Below are positions 24,571 to 35,050 of a stretch of DNA of 64,000 nt, piece after piece. Every line of letters starts with the position of its first letter. Position 1 is the first letter of the stretch. The stretch is taken from positions 4,212,571 through 4,276,570 of the forward strand of contig JAJEKV010000059.1 of NCBI GenBank assembly GCA_021234155.1. The letters are read 5' to 3'. The position numbers and the translations under genes are program-made. The stretch is from Isoetes taiwanensis (lineage: Eukaryota > Streptophyta > Lycopodiopsida > Isoetales > Isoetaceae). The notes beneath the pieces were generated by a model. It was given only the letters and a program-made list of their open reading frames with translations, did no database searches and had not been told where the DNA came from.

Positions 24571-26040
24571 GACTTAGCCATGCTCCCTTTACCCACGTTA
24601 ATGTATATAAACCTACTAAGGTAGGTTTGTATGGTGACGTGGCCTAACATATATGCATTTATTCCATATATTTTTAGGGGCGTCACATTCTCCCCAAACA
24701 TAATGATGTCGTTAGCATTACAATAGGGTGAACGAACCTGCATCAACCTTAATTATACAATAATGGATGTAACATTTAGAATTTAAAGTGACGACTTCCA
24801 ATGCTCCATTATAACAATAGTTGTAAAGGCTATACTTATATACCTGTACAAAATTATATAGTCTTAATAGTTCATCATTATAAAGGTAATAGCATAATGC
24901 CATAACATGATGTTTAGGAGTTTATAATTAAGTACAAGATCTATAACTCTTATTCTTCTCGTGATTGCTCCCTCCCTGATGTCCCCTTTTACTGGCCTGC
25001 AATATGTAGTACATCATTTTAGTTTAATTTATAAGTTGTGGTTTTAAAGGGACCATCCCCCTAATTACCTCCTTGAGCTGAACTACTAGCTCAAGTTTAC
25101 CCCTACTTACCTACACCCGATCGTGGCCCATAAGATTAAAGCTTAAGGACCATTTAAGATGATCTTATCATCGCCTATGATTCCACAGTAAGAACTAGCT
25201 TAACGAGTCAGAGTACCATCATATGAGTTCATAAGATCTGTATCAAACTTGCTTTGATTCGTACACGTGGTTCCAAGAGTAACTTAGTTGTGATGCAGTT
25301 GATGCCTTACGAATTTGAATGTGAAGGAGCTAAAGGATCTGTCACATGTAGCTTCATTTTTGCAATGTATTACCTATTTGAAGTTATGCAACATATAATC
25401 TGGCAGTTCATTGCACATAATGATAACACGAAACCATTTAAAATAATGCAGTAATGGAAGATGTGACTTGGTGATCAGGGTATGAACATGTTTTCATATT
25501 ATAATTATGAACCTTTGGGTGTAAATTCTATAGTGGTGTACAGAAAGCACTGTCCAGACGTGTGTGAAAGTGCTTAGTACCTCCTGGACATGTGACGTCC
25601 AACCGAATTAAAACAGAATTGGCATGCACCAAGAATAGTATATGCAACGGAATGGCAGGGATCAGTGACTAGGATCTCCAAAGACGCGGGAACTCCATTG
25701 GCGGGGAGGATCGATGGAGTTTCCTTTAGTGGATGGCGGGAAAAATCAGAATTCGGAATTGCAATTAGAGAATTGCAATACCAATTCATACAATTCAAAC
25801 AAATTTTGCATTGTTTCAATTGAATTCTCAATTTGGAATTGTAATTCAAGTCGTGAAATCTGTCTCGTGAATTTCAATGGAAAGCTCCTTTGAAAGCATC
25901 GATTCAAGTAGAAGAAGGATTTTCTTGCAAATTCAAGCTGAAAATAGAAGAAAATCCCGAGAAAGAAAGAGATAGAGAGAGAAGGAAAACAATCCTCCTG
26001 CCAATACCAAAGATTGTGGTGTTTTGAGTGAAAGAAGATT
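24571..26040. other. Non-coding stretch
   Basis: AT-rich with no convincing gene. The segment 25745-25850 is dense in AATTG/CAATT words. A frame at 26048-26254 (68 residues, KNLEHYFNKITNTFA and onward) could be an N-terminal exon of the following transposase-like gene, but I cannot align it with copies A or C. Confidence 0.4.
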
Positions 26041-26551
26041 ATAGGAATTGTCGAAGAATTTGGAACATTATTTCAATAAAATTACAAATACTTTTGCCTC
26101 GAATGTGGACAAAGGGAAGTTAGCATCGAGATTCTTCAAGAAGATTAAACATCTTCCACTCGATGTTGATGTAGCAGATCCAAAAGAAAATGCCCTTATG
26201 AGGGATTTAATTTTGAATGTGAAAGAGAGACTTTTCCCCGGGGATGTCACATAGTTTAAGGCGTATATACCATGTGAGTGAAAGAAGTGGGTTTTTTTTT
26301 ACCCTAAACCGTATGTATAAATACGGATAGGGGCTTGGCTAGGGGATTTTCTGGGGGGAATCCAGTGTAATATGTATACGGGAAGGGGCGTTTAGACGGT
26401 TGGACAAGGCATATACGGAGGGTTTTTTGCTGACCCCATTAACGCACGTGGCGTATCACCTTTATAGTAGGTGAAACCCCCGGGGACTTTTCAAGCTCAA
26501 AAATATGATAGAAATACTGATGTTTTTCAAGCAAAAAGGAGTACACTGCAA

Positions 26552-29382
26552 ATGGCTGCATCTTCAACAAAGGGAGTGAATCAATCAGCAATAGCAAGGC
26601 TTCTATCTATTCCAAGAAGAACTGCGGCAAAGCACATTTCGTAGACGTGTGTATGCAGAATTTGAAGCAGGTTCCTGGTCAATGTTTGAGGAGGAGAAAA
26701 AGGTCGATGCACTTTCGGATGAAGCAATAGGTAAGATAAAGAATTTTTGGGATGAGAATACTAGAATCTCACCATATAAAAAACATGTGAGAAAACATGT
26801 TAGTGAAACAGTGAAAAGATTGACCATCCTATTCATTTCTTTGGAGGTGACACAAGTAAGCACATTCGCCTCTTTTTCAGTATTTTGCATGATATTGTTC
26901 TTTGAATCGTGTTTATGATCAGTTGCGACTTTATCTTCAATTCGGAAAGAGTATCCCGAGATCAATATATATGCCAAACTTTTGACAAGCTTAAACCTAG
27001 CTATATTAGGAGATTACAAGAAAGAGAGACTTGTCACGCCGATTTACCACATGCACCTTGATTTTTGTCATGCGGGGCAATTAATAACATGAGGTCTGAT
27101 CCTTATAGTGTGCACAAAGATTGCAAATGCGCATGCGTGGTATGTGGTCCAGGTCCAACATGCAATGCTAAGGACAATATTTTCAAATCTACAAGTGAGT
27201 ATTAGAGAAATGTGGTATGCCCCAAAGTAGAAGCAGATGAATGGCACAAACATGCATGCTTGATGCAGACCTGCAAGAAATGTGGTCTCAAGAGGTAAGT
27301 TATTAACATAGTTCATATATTGTTTTTTTCATTTCTATGATATCTAGATAACATATCTCATATATTGTTTAACTTTTCATTTCTATGATATCTAGCTTCA
27401 ATATTCTCTTACAGTACTTTTTCTAATCCACTTTATACAGGATTCCAAAATGTCCAAGGGAAACAAGTAAATCATTAGAACACCTGTTGGATTGGAAAGT
27501 TTTTGAAAAAGTTAGTGTTGAGTTTGTATTAGAAGGATCACGTCATTTATACTAATTTGTTGATTCTACTACTTGCAGCAAGAAGCTGTTTCTAAGAGAA
27601 ACCCTAAGAAGAAACCAACTAAAGTTACAAGATTGGCCTACAAGACTAGTACCCGTTTTGAATTTCAGGAACATGCAAGAAAAACAATGGCAGCATTTGT
27701 GCCACACAACTACAAGGCTTATTGGCAAGCAAAACAATTCAGACAATGTTTGGCAAGTTTTGGATAGATAGATAGATAGTATTTTAACGTCACGCCACTA
27801 GGCAGCATCCAACCATGTGACCACACACCACACTGCATTGCTCGGTTGGGCCCTGCCCCCAACCACCTTACATTGCGTCTGTTAGGATTTGACCCCCAAC
27901 AGTACCGAGTGCGATTCTGGGTGGTCTCGAACTCGAGACCACATTGCTAAGGAACTAGTGTGTTACCACTAGACCAAACGCCCAGACGGAGAAGACACAA
28001 TAGTTTCTGTAATTGACTTTGCAGAAAACTATGGTTTCAAAGTTCAGCGGGAAGCGCAATCATGTCATTGGCACACTGACCAGGTATCCATTTTAGTTCA
28101 TATCACTTATAGGTTTGGAAGGAAACAAGAGGTGGATGGCAATGACATCAAGAAGAAAAGAAAAGATATGAAGTAAAAAGATGATAACAGAGAAATTATA
28201 AAAGAGTCACTTCTATATTTCAGATGAGAAGTCTCATGACACTGAATTTGTACAGCATTGCCTCTTAAAATGCCACTTGGTTGGAGACAAATGGTATTCA
28301 ATATTCCAAGCATTACGTATGGTCAGATGGTTGTTCATCTCAATTTAAGTCTTCAAGACCATTCTATTTCTTGGGTAGATGGTACAGAGATCTTGGGAAG
28401 GAGATTATTTGGAATTTCTTTGGCAGCTCGCATGGAAAAGGTGAGCATGATGGCCAAGGAGCAGTGGTAAAAAGATTTCTCACAAAGGAACAACTGAAGT
28501 ATAATGGGAGAAAACTCCAATTTGCTGCAGATGTCGTTCGATTTTTAAATGAATTCTTTACCAACAGCTCATTTGATTCCGATATACACAGGTAAGTACT
28601 GCACTTGTAGCACTTGAAGCACTTAGACCTGTATTTTATAATAATTATTGTGCATGATTTTTATGTATGTTTGGTGATAGTTTACTAGTTTTGTACATAT
28701 TGAAGGCCATTTATGTATAAATATGATATTTTGAACCTTTTTTTTTTTTTGTTATTGGAATGTTTACTTACCTATACAACACTTACAGTACTTACAGCAG
28801 TTAAGCACTTACAGCACTTGAATAATTGTTGCCTGAAGGTACTTTTGGGAAATTGATCCTCATAGTATAGATAGATCAGAAAGGTATGATGCTCAGACTC
28901 TCAAAGGGACAACTAAAATTCATTGCATCAGGCCTTTTGATAGAAAATCCTTTGAAGCTTGCACATAGACCTTTGTCATGTTTTGCATGTCTTGCCAGCA
29001 AGGGAAATGGGACTCCTGTAGCACTAAATCTCGTATAGGAGGTTGGGAGACAAATGAGTTGGTCCCAAAAAAAAGCACGCAAGGTGAAATTCACGAGAAT
29101 GAGGTTGAGTCCAAGGCGAGGAGGCGGATAGTGAAGATGATGGTGACCATGATCCGGATCAGTTCTAATGTAGAAGTAGGGGACAATTTTGCAATTAAAT
29201 GCGAAGAAGGCAATGCTGAGAGTGTAGACTTTTATGTCCTGAAATGTATTGAGACAAAGAACACATTACTCTGGGGCAATGTTTTTGGAATTGGTGAGGT
29301 CATACTTTCTGGCTACTATTACAAACAATTGGAAGGTGAATTAAGTTTTCAACTTCTTTTAGACAAACCAGCTCACGATTAA
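26552..29382 (+). pseudogene. Copy B: DDE-type transposase-like gene
   Basis: This is the best-preserved copy. Blocks in order: a helix-turn-helix-like segment VNQSAIARLLSIPRRTAAKH (26577-26636), then a one-base shift; FWDENTRISPYKKHV (26745-26790); a Cys block CKCACVVCGPG (27125-27160); DEWHKHACLMQTCKKCG (27238-27288, C-x2-CG); IPKCPRET; a basic stretch; FVPHNYKAYWQAKQF (27698-27742); a SINE insertion; DFAENY; DEKSHDTEF (28222-28250); WSDGCSSQFKS (28317-28350); and WNFFGSSHGKGEHDGQGA (28410-28462). After an intron come FWEID and a C-terminal FYVLKC...SGYYYKQ block (about 29228-29330). Introns have GT-AG ends (26853, 27296, 27511, 28084, 28593). There is a frame break near 28300 and a stop near 28957. 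The two Asp-Gly blocks probably carry DDE catalytic residues; the superfamily is not identified. Confidence 0.7.
27765..27987 (-). mobile_element. tRNA-derived SINE
   Basis: Read on the minus strand, the head has an A box (GGTCTAGTGGTAA, 27963-27975) and a B box (GGTCTCGAGTTCGAGACC, 27922-27939), the split RNA polymerase III promoter of tRNA genes. An unrelated body and a (TATC)n tail at 27765-27778 follow. It interrupts an exon of the copy B transposase-like gene: coding resumes in register with the other copies after GGA at 27988-27990, suggesting a very short duplication (GGA) or loss of part of the target. Confidence 0.85.
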
Positions 29383-29745
29383 TACGACCACCCTCGTTAG
29401 GCTTTGCAAATTTGACATGACTTTGGTGAAAGACAACACAGTATAGTATGGATGAGCGGACATGCCAACAAATAATGAGGCTTTGCCTTCAAGTTGATAA
29501 CAGTTTAGGAGCAGCAATTGTGCAAAGAAGATAAAAATATTCATTGATAACTTAATAAGTATATCCAGGTCCAAAGTATATATCAAAATGTATACAAAAT
29601 TGGCCAGCCTACATGAACAACAAAAATGGCTGGCTGTCAGTTGACTATTTACAATTTGTTTCACCTAACTATTTACAAATTGTTTCAGGTGTTGCAAGGC
29701 AGAGTTGTTGATGAACTTGCTATCACTTTTGTTCGATCGACCACT

Positions 29746-31804
29746 TCACAAATGTAGAGTAATAGAGATTAAAAGAAACCTCTTTGAGAAGCTGTTAACA
29801 TTCTTTGCATCCAACCTCTCAAGAATGTCCACGGCCTCCATATCAAAGAAATCCACATATTGTGCTCTCTTCAATAATGTCTTCCAGTTATCATCCACTA
29901 CAAGTGACCACAACAATGGAAATATGGAATCCACTAGCAAACTTGAACTTGACTTAAATTCTTCAATCCTCATGCTTGCTGCAATAACAATTGTATAAGG
30001 TGGACACAAGAATGTCTTATAAACTGAGTCATCAACCAAAATACATCTTTCACTGTATTGAGGAAACTGGCAGTACATCTTTTCCAAGGGTTTCATGAAC
30101 ACTGGTTTGCCAACATATCCAGGAAACGTGAAAGGCATTTTGTCACAAAACTCTTGTCCCCAAATAAAAACAAACCTGTGTACAAGTAATGGACACAACT
30201 TCTCTAACACTTCCTTTGTATTGAAAGCAGATGACCATATAGCCAAGTCATAGTAAACACTTACCTTGTTTAAAAATTCTGTAACACCAGACCTGAATAA
30301 AACTATCTTGTTTTTTATATACTCTATAATGTGTGGACCAGGTATTTCAAGTTTTTCAGACTTTGAATATGTTTTAACCAAAACACTATTGAGGTCCATA
30401 ATCAATAGCTTTCTACTCACAATGATATCTCTGCTATGTGTTGCTTTACCTATTTCTTCACTTGTTGAACCATGTTGGCTGAACCATGTTGGCTGAAAAG
30501 ATCACCACTAGGTCTCATCCTGTTGACCAAATCAAACCCTGATCCAGGACCAGTTGTAGACATTTTGAAAATGTAACAGCGTTCATTTAGCGGATCATGA
30601 AGCTGGTAAGGGAATTTAGATCCATGGAAATATTCATATTTGCTTCTTTTCTTTAACTCCAATCATCCTAAGATATCATCTAAACACTGCCTATTTCTTC
30701 TCCTCGCATCATCAATCCATCTCTTCAACCTAGTTCCAACCTTGTCAATAACTCACTTATTTGATCCGTATCCATCTTCTCAACACTATCTCCCTCCGAT
30801 GAGCCCATAATTGAACGAACAATTTCATCCATAGCTAATTTGTTCTGTTTATGTCTTGGCCCACTAAGATGTAAGGTTGTGTCTGAATTAACTAAGTCCC
30901 TCATGCGCTTCACTTGACTCCTGCATTCTGCTTTTTTAATGGGACGTGTGTGCTCCCCAATATGGACAGCTAGTCTTGTTTCTGTAATTCTGTTAGACAA
31001 ACAATAGTACATGGACACCAGACATCGTGCCACACAAGTTGATGCCAGATGACAATATTCACAGCTTATAGATCCATGGAATGAAGTTAGTTCACCAATC
31101 TCAGGTCATCTTTGCAATGCACCTCTCCAGTGCAACTCATTGTGGTTGCCTTTAGTCAATAAATGATCACAAGACATGTTTTTACATTGCAAGTGACCAC
31201 CACAATATGATAGCCTGACTGTCCCATCAAAACTAGGTATGTCAACCCTATTGGTATGCATCCATACATGGGGATCAACCGAATGTTGCATACCTTCCAT
31301 TTGTGTTTTACTGATGGACTGACCTGGCAACTCAAAAACAATTTTTCCATTATAATATTGTGGCAGACACTCCACCTGCCTAGGTTTTCCAATCTCCAAT
31401 AACAATTTTTTAAGTTTGCTATTTATGGGACATGATGTTATCTTTAAGTACGTAGAAGTGCATTGGGATGTAGTTGCTCCATTAGAAAAATGGGGGGAAT
31501 CAAGGACAACTGGACAGAGAGGAGATTTGCCTTCAGCAGGAATACCATGTACCTCTACTACGATGCCATTTTTTTCATCAACCTTAGAAATTCCTAGTCC
31601 AGAAGCACTAACAGATTCAACAACCACAGTGCTAGCTACATTAGATTCCACATCTGTCGAACTTTGAATCATACATAAATTGCTAGAAAGTGCATTGAAA
31701 GTTCTAGACAAATCTGTTGTACTAACCTCACATACTCCATTTTGGAAAGGAAGCAATAATATTTGTTGTAGACCAGAGGCTTTCAGTGCGAGGTAAGACG
31801 CCAT
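29746..31804 (-). pseudogene. Copy B: Cys/His-rich plus FCP1-like phosphatase gene
   Basis: The gene starts at ATG 31802-31804. Its N-terminal part (31106-31804) ends in a Cys/His-rich domain: YCGGHLQCKNMSCD, then past a stop CEYCHLAS, C-x3-C and VHIGEHTRPI (30920-31130), spacing reminiscent of WRKY-GCM1/FLYWCH zinc domains (inference). A basic linker GTRLKRWIDDARRRNRQC (30680-30735) leads into the FCP1-homology domain at 29746-30420: LLIMDLNSVLV (D-x-N box), YYDLAIWSSAF, and FPQYSERCILVDDSVYK. Breaks include a stop near 31104, a TGA near 30663 and a 14-bp direct duplication (ACCATGTTGGCTGA, 30470-30497) that shifts the frame just before the phosphatase domain. It is tail-to-tail with the transposase-like gene and head-to-head with the methyltransferase gene. 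Confidence 0.6.
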
Positions 31805-32110
31805 ATGGCATGGTAAAATTTGTATTTCCCGTTAAACTCGTTTTAATAGTATAGTCTCAACGGTTAATTAGAAATTATGTTTGCGTAATTCACGGGTGCA
31901 CTACTGTCAGTTACATTACCAATGGCTAGTGAATTTCAATCCATCTAACCAAGCAATAATGTATTTTAGTGTTCTCACCTAAATATAAAAAGTGGGTATT
32001 TTCACTAAAACATTTGAATCGGTTGAACAGTAAATCTTATACCCGAAGCGGATGATGTGCTCTTCGATTGATCCATCACCAAGGCGAGCGAGCAAGAACA
32101 CAGGTTGGTA
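31805..32110. promoter_or_regulatory. Putative divergent promoter region
   Basis: About 300 bp lie between the ATG of the phosphatase gene (-) and the probable 5' end of the ParB-like/methyltransferase gene (+). At about 32100 the sequence ACAG|GTTGGT could be the donor of a 5' leader intron ending at CAACAG (32931). Both genes could share this control region. Inferred from layout only; I see no certain TATA box. Confidence 0.3.
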
Positions 32111-32232
32111 TAACATCTTTTCTTTCTAGTGCACTGCTAACATCTCACTGCACCCGTTCAAGGTTTTCTCCTTTTCATTTCATGTCTCGGAAGTCTGAAA
32201 CTGAGTACATCTTCAAACCCGCCTCATGTTTT

Positions 32233-32830
32233 CTTGAACGGTGCCGTTCAAGGTTTTCTGTTTGAAATGTTCAAACTCCAAGTTCTTAAAACCTGATATC
32301 ATTTTCAAATCTATCCCTTTATCACAGTAGCTGAACTTGCTGAACGGTACCGTTCATCGTTTGAGGCTTCTTCTTCTTTAGCTTATTCAAAAATTTCATG
32401 TATCTGGCCGAAATTTCTAGTTTCCTCAAGTTCATTCATTTCTTGACCGGTGTCGTTCGGGTTTTCATGCTAGAATTTTCATGTTCGAAATAGCATATTT
32501 CATCTATCGAAATTATCTTGAACGGTGTCGTTCGAGTTTTCATGCTAGAGTTTCATTCTCGAATTATCATATTTAATCCATCCACATGTTCTTGAACAGT
32601 GCCGTTCGAGTTTTCATGCTAGAGTTTTATGTTCGAATTAGCATGTTCAATCTATCAACATTTTCTTGAACGGGGTCGTTCGAGTTTTCATTGCAGAGTT
32701 TTATGTTCGAATTAGCATATTCAATCCATCCACATTTTCTTGAACGGTGCCATTCGAGTTTTCATTGCAGAGTTTTATGTTCGAATTAGCACATTCAAAA
32801 TTTTCAAATTTTCTTGAACGGTGTTGTTCA
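32233..32830. repeat. 74-bp tandem array of GAACGG-CCGTTC palindromes
   Basis: Units begin with CTTGAACGGTGCCGTTCGAG or a close variant at 32442, 32517, 32591, 32665, 32739 and 32813, giving spacings of 75, 74, 74, 74 and 74 bp. Single diverged boxes occur at 32233 and 32340 (the latter, GAACGGTACCGTTC, is a perfect palindrome). The units also share TTTCATGCTAGAGTTTTATG and TTCGAATTAGCATATTCAA. The array lies just 5' of the first coding block of the ParB-like/methyltransferase gene, probably within its leader intron. A protein-binding (iteron-like) role is inference. Confidence 0.88.
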
Positions 32831-32902
32831 ATATTTTTTGGTTTTGCTTCTGGTTTTCAGTAAGTATTTTTCTGCTTTCCTAAGGTACATTTTTATTTCC
32901 TG

Positions 32903-33409
32903 ATGATTTTAATGTTGCAACAGTTCAAGGTTATGTACTTCACCCGCAAGAATCTTGATTATAAAGGTCCAGGAAAGCCTCGAAAACAAAAGACAACAAC
33001 AACAAACTCAGCAGACAGTTTTCAATCTTTGATTATCGCCCAGTCAAAATCTATCATTACTGACAGAAAAATGAATTCAGATACTAACAGAAAAATGAAT
33101 TCAGAGGCTACTGATGTTGGCACAGACATGGCCTCACATAGTACTAACTATGATGCATTAGATGCTAATGAACCTCATCTTGATGTGGCTACTCCCCATA
33201 ATTGTGGAAATCAGGAGGATGATAATGTAGTAAACTCGGATGAAGGTAAAGGAGAAACCATAGATGTGATACAACAACAAGAAGGAGATAGTGTTGGGGC
33301 CACACAACAATGTGATGGAGATAATGACGAGCTACCAGCTTTATTCATTGTGAATCAAGTATCACAGACATTAAAGGAGCTAGAGATAAACAGGGAATCT
33401 CCTAAACCC
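32903..33409 (+). pseudogene. ParB-like/methyltransferase gene, N-terminal part
   Basis: An open frame starts at ATG 32903 (MILMLQQFKVMYFTRKN), or the exon may begin after CAACAG at 32932. It encodes a polar, low-complexity region rich in Asp, Asn, Gln and Ser with the doublet DRKMNSDTNRKMNSE. It ends in a helical stretch (VSQTLKELEINRESPKP) at the exact start of the Copia 5' LTR. Across the retrotransposon, the same reading frame resumes at 57606 with LIPLCRIQIHEAVRM and goes on toward the ParB-like domain. This block is therefore the front part of the gene at 57606-61266, split by the 24.2-kb insertion. Confidence 0.65.
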
Positions 33410-34039
33410 TGTTAAATGTTGAGTTATCAGATGATAAAAGGGATGATTGATTGTTTGAAGCTTGAAAGATCAATATTAAGTTGTCAATGGAGCAAGAGGT
33501 AACATGATTAAGGGGGAATGTTTGTTTAAAATCGAAAATTCCAATGGTTGTGAATAAGCTTTTTTTAAGGGGTATGCATGTGGGATAATTCGAATTGAGA
33601 AGAAGCCGTTTTTCTACGTATTGCCTGTGGGATAAACTCAAGCACTATTGTTTCCATCTGTGGCTGCTAAGATCCTGCCTAAACCGTCGGAATGAGCAAA
33701 TATAAGCACAGGAGAATGACTATAATGATATACTTGGAACCGTTTGTGTGTTGAAGCAGCGAAGACAGTCGGAAGTACTTAAGTTCTCGACCCGATCCCT
33801 TAGCTACAGTACCTCAATGGTTTAATGCCTATGATTTGCTTCAATGGTCAATGTTCTATGGAAAGTTAGTTTTAAATCAAAGGATTAGGGACCACAACTT
33901 GGCTCCTTTGATCTCATAGAAAAATTTCTTAACTTCCATTGTTTCTTGAATATTAGTAAAGGTTGCATTATTGACCTGATCAAGGTGTCTCTAAATTGTT
34001 AGAAGCAAATAAGATCTTGCAGACTCTCATTTTCTATCA
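33410..34039 (+). repeat. Copia 5' LTR
   Basis: 630 bp, TG...CA ends, followed directly by the primer-binding site. It matches the split 3' LTR (47167-47266 plus 57071-57600). The intact reading CATGATTAAGGGGG near 33503 shows the empty site of the CACTA insertion. Confidence 0.95.
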
Positions 34040-34040
34040 T

Positions 34041-34052
34041 TGGTATCAGAGC
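34041..34052 (+). other. Copia primer-binding site
   Basis: TGGTATCAGAGC follows the LTR after one base. It is complementary to the 3' end of plant initiator methionine tRNA, the usual primer of Copia elements. Confidence 0.9.
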
Positions 34053-34064
34053 TCAGGTGTTAAA

Positions 34065-35050
34065 ATGTCTATTAGATTTGCAGCAAATTTGTTGAATCAA
34101 ATTGAAGTATTTAAGGGGGATACGGGTTTCCAAGTGTGGAAAGAAGGTATTAAGTCTATTCTTGAATTTGAAAATTTGTGGTATTTAGTAGATGGAGGAC
34201 AGATTAGAACCACAGCAAGTTCTGGAGGGTCAAGCCCTGGTGTAAGCACAAGTGCAAGTGCATCAAGTGGAGAAGCTGAAGGGGGTTCTTCAACTCAAAC
34301 AGCAGGTGTTTCTGATATGGCAAAGATTAAAGAAGCACAAGCAATTATTCTAAGCAAGGTTGGTACTGCTCTTAAGTTGAGATTAAGAGGGATGAAACCA
34401 CATGAGATGTGGCAATATTTGGTGAGTCAATATGAAGTCAAAAGTTCTTCTCAAATTGATGTGTTGGAGAAGCAATTGAGGAAATTAAAGTTATTTGAGA
34501 AAGATAATTTCACAGATTTTCTTGAAAAGTTTGACTCGATTGTTGCAGACTTGGAAGGGGAAGTGATCAATATCAGATCCTGGCTTTGTCTAGGGCAGTT
34601 TCTCATAATACTCAGTTGGCAACCCTTATAAGGAATATAGCAACATCAAAGGAGCATGCTTTGAGAATGATTCGAACTGAGTTCGAGCAAACAAAAGGCC
34701 TATATGATGATGATGATCAATCTGTTGAGTTGTTGTTTGCAGGGAAACAAAGAAGAGGAGGAAATGCTAGTTTTGGAAGAGGAGACAAAGTGGGACCTTG
34801 CTTTGCATGCAATCAATATGGACATTTGAAATCAGACTGTCCAAATGCAGGTAAAAGTTTTAAATGTTTTAACTGTGATGGAAAAGGTCATTTAGCAGCT
34901 GATTGCCCAAGTCCAAAAGGCATAAGTGGGAAAGGAAGAGGTCGAGGTCGAGGCTCAAGGGGTCGAAAAAGGCATAAGTGGGAAAGGAAGAGGTCGAGGT
35001 CGAGGCTTTCAAAATTCAAGGGGTCGAAGAAAGCCCAGGGGAGGATCTAG
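34065..35050 (+). pseudogene. Copia gag (nucleocapsid), two frameshifts
   Basis: It starts at ATG 34065 (MSIRFAANLLNQIEVFKG). The capsid-like part includes GFQVWKEGIKSILE and DVLEKQLRKLKLFE, typical of the plant Copia gag family (UBN2/DUF4219 type). A frame change occurs near 34575. Two zinc knuckles follow, CFACNQYGHLKSDC (34799) and CFNCDGKGHLAADC (34864), which bind genomic RNA. A second frame change comes from a 52-bp tandem duplication (copies start at 34919 and 34971, GGCATAAGTGGGAAAGG) in the Arg/Gly-rich tail. Gag of this copy cannot be made as one chain. Confidence 0.85.

Noticed and set aside
27900-27990. Functional tRNA gene
   Set aside because: The A and B boxes are part of a SINE head with a simple-repeat tail; no cloverleaf with a proper acceptor stem is evident.
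32442-32830. CRISPR array
   Set aside because: The 74-bp units are conserved throughout with no unique spacers, and the context is a plant nuclear genome.
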